A stretch of DNA of 64,000 nt from Candidatus Uhrbacteria bacterium (GTDB taxonomy: Bacteria > Patescibacteriota > Patescibacteriia > 2-12-FULL-60-25): positions 1 through 64,000 of the forward strand of contig JAHBAS020000006.1 of assembly GCA_018499965.2 (NCBI GenBank), in the 5' to 3' direction. Each line of letters begins with the position of its first letter. The stretch's first letter is position 1. The notes under the pieces are model-generated. The model did no database searches. It was not told the origin of the DNA and saw only the letters and a list, made by a program, of their open reading frames with translations. Position numbers and translations under genes: made by a program. This document shows, piece after piece, positions 57,384 to 64,000 of the stretch.

Positions 57384-58166
57384 ATGGGACGAATTATCTC
57401 TGTGGTCAACCAGAAGGGTGGCGTGGGCAAAACGACCACGGCGATCAACCTAGGTGCCTATCTCGCAGAGGCGGGAAAGTTCGTCCTTATCGTGGATTTG
57501 GATCCGCAGGCCAATGCCACTTCCGGCATCGGCGTTGATTTTCAAACCATCGAACGCGGCGTGTACGAGGCGGTGCTTGGGGATGTGAGCATGAAAGAAA
57601 TCGTGCAGCCGACGGCGCACGATACGCTCCGTATCGCTCCGGCTACTCCGGCGCTCGCGGGCTTGAACGTGGAACTCGTGCCGATGGAGCGTCGCGAACA
57701 TCGATTGCGAGATTCGTTGCTGGAAATCCGTCATGACTACGATTATATTTTGATTGACTGTCCACCAACGCTCGGATTGATCACGTTGAATGGTATTGTT
57801 GCCGCAGACGAAGTGTTGATTCCGGTCCAGGCGGAATATTTTGCGCTTGAAGGTTTGGGTCAATTGCTCGAAACCGTGAATCTCGTGAAAGACCGCATCC
57901 GTCCAGAGGTAAATATTCTTGGTGCGGTCCTTACGATGTACGACGGCCGCACGAAACTTTCGGAAGACGTGCTTCAAGAACTCTACAAGTATTTCCCGAA
58001 TAACATTTTCCGATCCGTGGTCCCTCGGAGCGTGCGTTTGGCGGAGGCTCCGTCATTCGGCCGATCCATCGCGGCATTCGATCGATTCTCAAAGGGCGCC
58101 AAAGCGTACGAGCGTTTAGCTCGCGAAATTATCGAAACAGAAATCAATCACATCAAAGCGGTATGA
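57384..58166 (+). CDS. parA: chromosome partitioning ATPase ParA
   Basis: MGRIISVVNQKGGVGKTTTAINLGAYLAEAGKFVLIVDLDPQANATSGIG. Confidence 0.95.
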   Translation: MGRIISVVNQKGGVGKTTTAINLGAYLAEAGKFVLIVDLDPQANATSGIGVDFQTIERGVYEAVLGDVSMKEIVQPTAHDTLRIAPATPALAGLNVELVPMERREHRLRDSLLEIRHDYDYILIDCPPTLGLITLNGIVAADEVLIPVQAEYFALEGLGQLLETVNLVKDRIRPEVNILGAVLTMYDGRTKLSEDVLQELYKYFPNNIFRSVVPRSVRLAEAPSFGRSIAAFDRFSKGAKAYERLAREIIETEINHIKAV

Positions 58167-59077
58167 TCATGATGAAACGTCCATCGGGTTTGGGTCGCGG
58201 ATTAGGCGCGCTCATTCCGCCGTCACAAGGCGGAACTTTTTCTTCCACGCGTCCGGCGGACCTTGAAGTCCCGCTTTCCGCTCCGCAAGAAGACGCTCCG
58301 GTTGCGCTCGGCGTGTATCGTGAGGTCCCGATCGCGGACGTCGAAGCGAATCCGCATCAGCCCCGAAAACATTTCGATCATGCGGCGCTCGAAGATCTCG
58401 TGTCTTCCATTCGTGATCGTGGCATCATCGAGCCACTGGTCGTGACAGAACGTGGGGATGGGAAATATGAACTCATCGCCGGTGAACGGCGATTGCGCGC
58501 CGCGAATATCGCCGGGCTCCGCGTAGTCCCGTGCGTGGTGCGCGAACAAACGGATGATCGGGAAAAATTGGAACTGGCGATCATCGAAAACGTGCAGCGC
58601 CATGATTTGAATCCAATCGAAGAAGCGTTAGCCTATCAACGCCTGATCGACGAATTCGGACTCACGCAAGATGAAGTGGGCGTACGCGTAGGCAAGAGCC
58701 GTCCGCAGGTGGGGAACATCGTTCGATTGTTGCAACTGCCAAACGAGATCCAGCAGGCGCTCATGGAACGGAAAATTTCCGCGTCGAATGCACGTACGCT
58801 TTTATCGTTGCCGACGGATGCGGAGCGCATGGAATTATTCCGCGCCATGCTTTCGCAGAACTTCACGGTTCGTCAAACCGAGGAGCGCGTTGGTCATACG
58901 CGCGCGCCTCGTACGCCGGTTGACCCGAATCTCGCAGAGCAGGAACGACATCTTCGCGAACAGATCGGGCATCGTGTTTCGATCAAGCGATCGCCTTCCG
59001 GCGAGGGAGAGATCCGTATCGCGTTCCAGTCCGAGGAAGATTTGATGGACGTGTGTCGACGGTTAGGAGGGGAATAG
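58163..59077 (+). CDS. parB: chromosome partitioning protein ParB
   Basis: GLGRGLGALIP; NPHQPRKHFDHAALEDLVSSIRDRGIIEPLVV; GERRLRAANIAGL. Confidence 0.95.
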   Translation: MIMMKRPSGLGRGLGALIPPSQGGTFSSTRPADLEVPLSAPQEDAPVALGVYREVPIADVEANPHQPRKHFDHAALEDLVSSIRDRGIIEPLVVTERGDGKYELIAGERRLRAANIAGLRVVPCVVREQTDDREKLELAIIENVQRHDLNPIEEALAYQRLIDEFGLTQDEVGVRVGKSRPQVGNIVRLLQLPNEIQQALMERKISASNARTLLSLPTDAERMELFRAMLSQNFTVRQTEERVGHTRAPRTPVDPNLAEQERHLREQIGHRVSIKRSPSGEGEIRIAFQSEEDLMDVCRRLGGE

Positions 59078-59219
59078 TGCCAGAACCCATCCCTAGCCCT
59101 TCCCTTGTCAGGGAAGGGGATAAGATTTTTTTAAAAAGAAAAAGTCTCCCCTGATAAGGGGAGATTTAGAGGGGTTTGTATCTCTTGCCAATCCGGCTCG
59201 ATAGCCTTACGCTTATTTC

Positions 59220-60731
59220 ATGTCACGGCCTCAACCAACGATCGAAGACATCATTCAAGAGGCGCTACAAAATGATCCGAATGCGGACGTTGAAACGCTT
59301 CGGGCGGCTTTTGCGTTTGCGGATGAAGCGCACGCGGGTCAGAAGCGAGCGAGCGGCGAGCCGTACATCAACCACTGTTTGTTTACGGCCATGTATTTGG
59401 CGGAAATGCGATTGCCAGTCAACATGATCGTGGCTGGATTGCTGCACGACGTTCCGGAGGATACGGCGAAGACGAGCGAAGAGATCGAGGCGAAGTTCGG
59501 TAAAGATGTGGCGACCATGATCGCGGGCATCACCAAACTCGGTCGCATTAAGTATCGTGGCATTGAACGGTACGTGGAAAACCTTCGAAAGATGTTTTTA
59601 GCCATGGCCGAAGATATCCGTGTCATCATCATCAAGTTCGCAGATCGATTGCACAATCTCGAGACGCTCGAATCCCTCCCTCCGAAAAAAGCCTATCGCG
59701 TAGCGCTTGAATCGCTCGAAATTTATGCGCCGATCGCCAACCGTCTTGGAATGGGTGAAATGAAAGGGCGATTGGAAGACGCTTCGTTCAAGTACGTGTA
59801 TCCCAAGGAATACGAATGGACGCTTTCGCTCGCGCAATCCACGCGTGAAGGTAAGCGGGAATACCTTACGGATGTGATTGAAAAAACGGATCAGGCATTG
59901 GCCGAAGCTGGGGTGAAGCATATCGAGGTCCATGGCCGCTCCAAGCATCTCTATTCGTTATATCGCAAGCTGCTTCGTCAGGATCGAGACATCGCGCGCA
60001 TCTACGACCTTATCGCCGTACGCGTGATCGCCCCGACGGTTGCGGATTGTTACGCAGCGCTTGGAGTGATTCATGGCGTATGGACCCCGCTAAAAGGACG
60101 TATTAAGGACTATATCGCCACGCCAAAGCCGAACGGATATTCGTCGCTGCATACCACGGTGTTCTGCGAAGAAGGGGAGATCGTTGAGTTCCAAATTCGT
60201 ACGCAAGAGCTCCATAATCGAGCGGAGTACGGTATTGCCGCACACTGGCAGTACGATGAGCATAAAGGGAAAGAAGATCATGTTACGCGAAAAGCGCCGG
60301 TACACATGGACTGGATTTCGCAGCTTTCGGATTTGCATCATGAGGCATCGGACACGGGTCAGTACATCAAGATGTTGGAAGAAATGAAGATCGATCTTTT
60401 TAAAGACCGCATTTTCGTATTCACCCCAAAGGGCGATGTCATCGAATTACCGGAAGATTCAACGCCGGTTGATTTTGCCTATCAGATCCATTCGGATATC
60501 GGAAACAAGTGTACGGCCGCCAAGGTGAATAATAAAATGGAACAATTGAACGTGATGTTAAAGAGTGGAGACGTTGTAGAAATCGTCACGGATAAATCTC
60601 GTAAAGGACCGAATCCGGATTGGTTGAATTTCGTCAAAACGCGATACGCGCGGTCTAAAATCCGTCAGCATGCGCAAGCGTCGATTAAAGGCTGGATCAA
60701 GGGATTGATTCCGGGCAGTGGAAGAGGGTAG
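59220..60731 (+). CDS. RelA/SpoT-family (p)ppGpp synthetase/hydrolase
   Basis: VAGLLHDVPEDT; FADRLHNLETL; YDLIAVRVI; PNGYSSLHTTV; TGS region IFVFTPKGDVIELPEDSTPVDFAYQIHSDIGN. Confidence 0.95.
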   Translation: MSRPQPTIEDIIQEALQNDPNADVETLRAAFAFADEAHAGQKRASGEPYINHCLFTAMYLAEMRLPVNMIVAGLLHDVPEDTAKTSEEIEAKFGKDVATMIAGITKLGRIKYRGIERYVENLRKMFLAMAEDIRVIIIKFADRLHNLETLESLPPKKAYRVALESLEIYAPIANRLGMGEMKGRLEDASFKYVYPKEYEWTLSLAQSTREGKREYLTDVIEKTDQALAEAGVKHIEVHGRSKHLYSLYRKLLRQDRDIARIYDLIAVRVIAPTVADCYAALGVIHGVWTPLKGRIKDYIATPKPNGYSSLHTTVFCEEGEIVEFQIRTQELHNRAEYGIAAHWQYDEHKGKEDHVTRKAPVHMDWISQLSDLHHEASDTGQYIKMLEEMKIDLFKDRIFVFTPKGDVIELPEDSTPVDFAYQIHSDIGNKCTAAKVNNKMEQLNVMLKSGDVVEIVTDKSRKGPNPDWLNFVKTRYARSKIRQHAQASIKGWIKGLIPGSGRG

Positions 60732-60777
60732 GGGCGGAGTTTTCCCGCCCGAAGTGCAAAAAGGATCTTGTTTTTGA

Positions 60778-60806
60778 TTGACAAATTGCCTTGACTGTGA
60801 TACAAT
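60778..60806 (+). promoter_or_regulatory. sigma70-type promoter
   Basis: TTGACA-17 nt-TACAAT. Confidence 0.75.
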
Positions 60807-60817
60807 ATACCTATTCT

Positions 60818-62245
60818 ATGAACCCAGAGGGCACGTCATCTATGGATCCGGTTTCGGATCCGATCGTTGATCCGTGGATCAATCAACCTGATTTTGATGA
60901 TGGTGAAAACGACGTTGTCCTTGGTGCACGTCGTAAGGAGAATAATGACGAGCAAGGCGAAGGCCGTGAAGGAAACCGTCGTCGCAAGAAAGGCAAGAAA
61001 GGCAAGGGTGGAGGTGGAGGAAACGGCGGACAGAACCAAAATCAGGGTGGTGGAAAGAAGAATAAAAGTAAGAGTGGAGGAGGCGGAGGCGGTGATAAAG
61101 GAGCGAAAGAGTATGAGCGCTTTGCGCCGGTGGAGTTGTCTCAGACCGAGCTTGAAGCTGCGATCGCATCGGTCGTAGAAGATCCTTCATTGCGCGAGCC
61201 GGAAAAAGAAGAAATCGAAGAAGTTCCATCTGAGGTCGAAATTCAGAAGACGGCTTTTTTGCAAAAATGCGATGGAGTGCTTGCACATCGAGAGGCCTGG
61301 AAAGCCGAAGCTACAATTCTACGACAGAAGGATTCGCCCTCCATTGATGAGCAGCTTCGCAAAGAGAGACTTATGAAGCGTCTTACGCTCGTAATGTATT
61401 ATGAGCGTTTTCAAAATGCCGTAAAAGAAATTGATGAATTAAAAGAGAAGCTGAAAGCGTTACAGGAAGAACAACGTCAGGACGCAATTCGTTTAAAGGC
61501 CATTTTGAAACATACGGAAGCGACTCAGGAAGAGCGAAAGAAAAGGGAAGATGCGGTCAAAGCAGCGCAGAAGGCGTTTGATATCGCAAAAGCTGCTTCA
61601 GAAGAGGCGCCAACGGAATTGAATAAAAGCGTAGATCAGTTAAATGCACAGGAAGCATTGGATGCGGCAAAGGCCGATCAGGCTGCTTTGCAAGAGCTTC
61701 CAGAAAATTGGGAGCAGATACAGGCGGGTCTCGTGAGACGAATGAGGAATCGTACGGAAAGTATTGATGAAGGAAATGATACATTCGTAGATCTTACGGA
61801 AAAGCTTGAAAAAATGATGGGGGATCTCGCTATTGTTGAACATGAAGCTGGGAATTTGGCTGATCCTCAGGCTCCAGAGGGGGAGTCTGCGATTGGGGAA
61901 CAGACGGCGGCTGATCGTGTCGCGGATCAAACGCTTCGTGTGGCGCGTGCGATGCGTCGAGGCACGGTCAAGGCGGCGAAAGTCGGAGGAAGGGTCGGAT
62001 ATATCGGTGGCATGGGAACGCTTGCCGTCGGCGCAGGTTTGCTTTCGATCCCGGGAAGATTTGTCGCAACCCAGATGGAACGCTTGTACCATTTCGCCAT
62101 GAATCCGTCCGTCTTCGGGAAAGGCGTGGATCGCATCAAGAAGTTCTATCAAGACGAGGGTCTATGGGATGGAACGAACGATGCCGTGAAATGGTTGCTC
62201 TTAGGTGATCCACAGAAGGAAGAAAAGAAGAAAGAGAAGAAATAG
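60818..62245 (+). CDS. hypothetical coiled-coil protein with Gly/Lys-rich N-terminus
   Basis: GKGGGGGNGGQNQNQGGGKKNKSKSGGGGGG then heptad-like charged helices; start choice uncertain. Confidence 0.7.
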   Translation: MNPEGTSSMDPVSDPIVDPWINQPDFDDGENDVVLGARRKENNDEQGEGREGNRRRKKGKKGKGGGGGNGGQNQNQGGGKKNKSKSGGGGGGDKGAKEYERFAPVELSQTELEAAIASVVEDPSLREPEKEEIEEVPSEVEIQKTAFLQKCDGVLAHREAWKAEATILRQKDSPSIDEQLRKERLMKRLTLVMYYERFQNAVKEIDELKEKLKALQEEQRQDAIRLKAILKHTEATQEERKKREDAVKAAQKAFDIAKAASEEAPTELNKSVDQLNAQEALDAAKADQAALQELPENWEQIQAGLVRRMRNRTESIDEGNDTFVDLTEKLEKMMGDLAIVEHEAGNLADPQAPEGESAIGEQTAADRVADQTLRVARAMRRGTVKAAKVGGRVGYIGGMGTLAVGAGLLSIPGRFVATQMERLYHFAMNPSVFGKGVDRIKKFYQDEGLWDGTNDAVKWLLLGDPQKEEKKKEKK

Positions 62246-62277
62246 TCAGGTCCGTAGGGGCGTCCCTACGTAAATAA

Positions 62278-62306
62278 AACACCCCGATGTCCATCAGGGT
62301 GTTTTT
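62278..62306. terminator. bidirectional terminator between convergent genes
   Basis: aaaacacccc-gatgtccatc-agggtgttttt. Confidence 0.75.
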
Positions 62307-62320
62307 GATTCAGGTCTCGT

Positions 62321-64000
62321 CTATTCCTCTTCTTCTCGAACTCGGGTGTACTCGCAGGTTTCATTCGAGCATGAGATCTTCGTCTTTTTGGCGATAAGCG
62401 GCCATCCGCAGGTTGGGCACGGTTCGTCGCTCGGTTTGTCCCAGAAGGCCTGATCACAGGCTGGGTACTGGTTGCAGGCGTAAAATGTTTTGCCTTTCTT
62501 CGTTCGCTTTTCGATGATTTCGCCCTTCTTGCATTTTGGACAAATAACGCCGGTTTTCTTCTCGATGGATTTGATGTTCTTGCATTCCGGATAGCGCGAA
62601 CAGGAAAGGAATGGGCCAAAACGTCCGATTTTCTTTACCATCGGTGCATCACACTTGTCGCATTTCTCGTCCGTCGGTTCCGGAGCGGCGAGTTCCGGAG
62701 CGCCTTTGACCGGTCGCGTGCGTTTGCATTCCGGGTAGCCGCTGCAAGCCAAGAATTTTCCAAAGCGTCCATGTTTGAGAATCATGGGTTTCCCACATTT
62801 GTCGCAGACTTCGCCTTCGGCTTCGGTCTGTGCTTCTGCGTCGAGTTCTTTGCCCTGCGCTTCGAGGTTCAAGTGGAACGGGCCGTAGAAGGCTTGGAGG
62901 AGGGGTTGCCACTCCATTTCTCCTTCCGCGATTTTATCGAGTGACGCTTCAAGCCGTGCGGTAAATTCTGGATCAACGATATTCGGGAAGCGTTTGACCA
63001 AGAGGTCGTTCACTTGTCCGGCGACCTCGGTCGGCGCGAGTCGTTTGCGCTCATCGCGTTCTACGTATCCGCGGTCAATGAGTGTAGAAATGGTACTCGC
63101 ATACGTGGAAGGTCGACCAATGCCATCTTCTTCGAGTTTTTTCACGAGCGATGCATCGGAGAATCGTGCTGGCGGTTCCGTGAAGTGCTGCTTGCCTTCA
63201 ACGCTGTCTGCGGTAATAGCATCGCCTTCGTGGAGTTCCGGGAGGAGTTTGTCTTTATCCTGGTCCGGGTAGATCTTGAGGTATCCGTCAAAGACCACGT
63301 GTTGGCCCGTGGCGCGGAACGTGGCTTCGCCGCCCGTGATATCCACGGAGGTGGACATCATGCGAGCCGCTTGCATTTGCGTGGCAACCGCACGCTGCCA
63401 GATGAGTCGATAGAGCTTTAAGAGACCAGCTTCGAGGTATGGGGCCACGAGATCTGGCGTTCGGGAAACGTCCGTTGGGCGAATGGCTTCGTGCGCTTCT
63501 TGCGCGCCTTTGCTCGAAGTCTTGTGCCGGCGTGGCGCATCAAGGACGTATTCTTTGCCGTAGGTTTGTTCGATGTGCGCCTTCGCTTCCGTTAAGAATT
63601 TTTCCGAAAGGTTTTGCGAGTCTGTTCGCATGTACGTGATCAAACCGATCTGGCCTTCATTGCCGAGTTCAATACCTTCGTAGAGTTTTTGCGCAAGCGT
63701 CATCGTTTGCTTGGAGGTAAATCCAAGGCGCGTGTTCGCCGCCTGCTGCAATGTGGATGTGGTGAACGGCGCCGGGGGATTGGAGGCTTTTTCTTTGGCG
63801 CTCACGTGCGTAATGCTCCAAGACGCATTTTTGAGCTGTTCAAGAATTTCATCTGCGCGCGTCTTCGTTCCGATTTCCAGCTTGTCGATCGTCTTTCCGT
63901 TTAAGGCGTGAAGTTTGGCTTCGAATGGATCAGAGGATCCGGATCGGAACAGGCCTTCGATGCTCCAATATTCTTGCGGCACGAAGGCGAGGATCTCGCG
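62321..64000 (-). CDS. topA: DNA topoisomerase I (N-terminus outside the window)
   Basis: GLITYMRTDSQNLSEKFLTEA; GRPSTYASTISTLIDRGYVERDERKRLAPTE; several C-terminal Cys4 zinc-ribbon units. Confidence 0.95.
   Translation of the reverse strand, partial: REILAFVPQEYWSIEGLFRSGSSDPFEAKLHALNGKTIDKLEIGTKTRADEILEQLKNASWSITHVSAKEKASNPPAPFTTSTLQQAANTRLGFTSKQTMTLAQKLYEGIELGNEGQIGLITYMRTDSQNLSEKFLTEAKAHIEQTYGKEYVLDAPRRHKTSSKGAQEAHEAIRPTDVSRTPDLVAPYLEAGLLKLYRLIWQRAVATQMQAARMMSTSVDITGGEATFRATGQHVVFDGYLKIYPDQDKDKLLPELHEGDAITADSVEGKQHFTEPPARFSDASLVKKLEEDGIGRPSTYASTISTLIDRGYVERDERKRLAPTEVAGQVNDLLVKRFPNIVDPEFTARLEASLDKIAEGEMEWQPLLQAFYGPFHLNLEAQGKELDAEAQTEAEGEVCDKCGKPMILKHGRFGKFLACSGYPECKRTRPVKGAPELAAPEPTDEKCDKCDAPMVKKIGRFGPFLSCSRYPECKNIKSIEKKTGVICPKCKKGEIIEKRTKKGKTFYACNQYPACDQAFWDKPSDEPCPTCGWPLIAKKTKISCSNETCEYTRVREEEE

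Noticed and set aside
1-64000. Recoding of UGA (code 25, as in Gracilibacteria/SR1)
   Set aside because: TGA ends many intact genes here (e.g. malic enzyme, scpA, scpB, parA) and no conserved gene needs TGA read through.
1-64000. CRISPR array or prophage
   Set aside because: No regularly spaced 20-40 bp repeats, no cas, integrase, terminase or capsid motifs seen.

Overview
The window is typical of a Patescibacteria/CPR-like bacterial chromosome; this placement is an inference from gene content and the missing rpmD (L30). The central block is the str operon (rpsL-rpsG-fusA ... tuf) followed by the S10/spc cluster (rpsJ, rplC to rplO, secY), adk, map, ruvX and recO. Flanking genes include HU, a LOG-family protein, malic enzyme, a pilin-LamG fusion, L28, an M50 protease, aspS, scpA/scpB, a D-Ala-D-Ala carboxypeptidase, a GT-B glycosyltransferase, a cupin, two probable lipoproteins, a GH44-like glycosidase, three tRNAs, a PEP-dikinase-like enzyme paired with a membrane tandem-rhodanese protein, an M16-like peptidase, a DUF4105-like protein, typA, an interrupted purM, parA/parB, a RelA/SpoT homologue and topA (cut by the window edge). 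The observations I rate highest are: (1) purM split by an in-frame TAG with good coding sequence on both sides; (2) a presenilin-like GxGD intramembrane protease gene between secY and adk; (3) an initiator tRNA with C33 and A29-U41 instead of U33 and G29-C41; (4) a structured leader with an intrinsic-terminator-like hairpin between rpsJ and rplC; (5) T at position -1 of the start codon in all 20 genes from rplC to secY, mostly without a Shine-Dalgarno; (6) the rhodanese/dikinase gene pair; (7) a bacterial-type AspRS lacking the GAD insertion; and (8) a repeated intergenic terminator cassette with a GAAA-loop hairpin. All family calls come from reading motifs; no database search was run.
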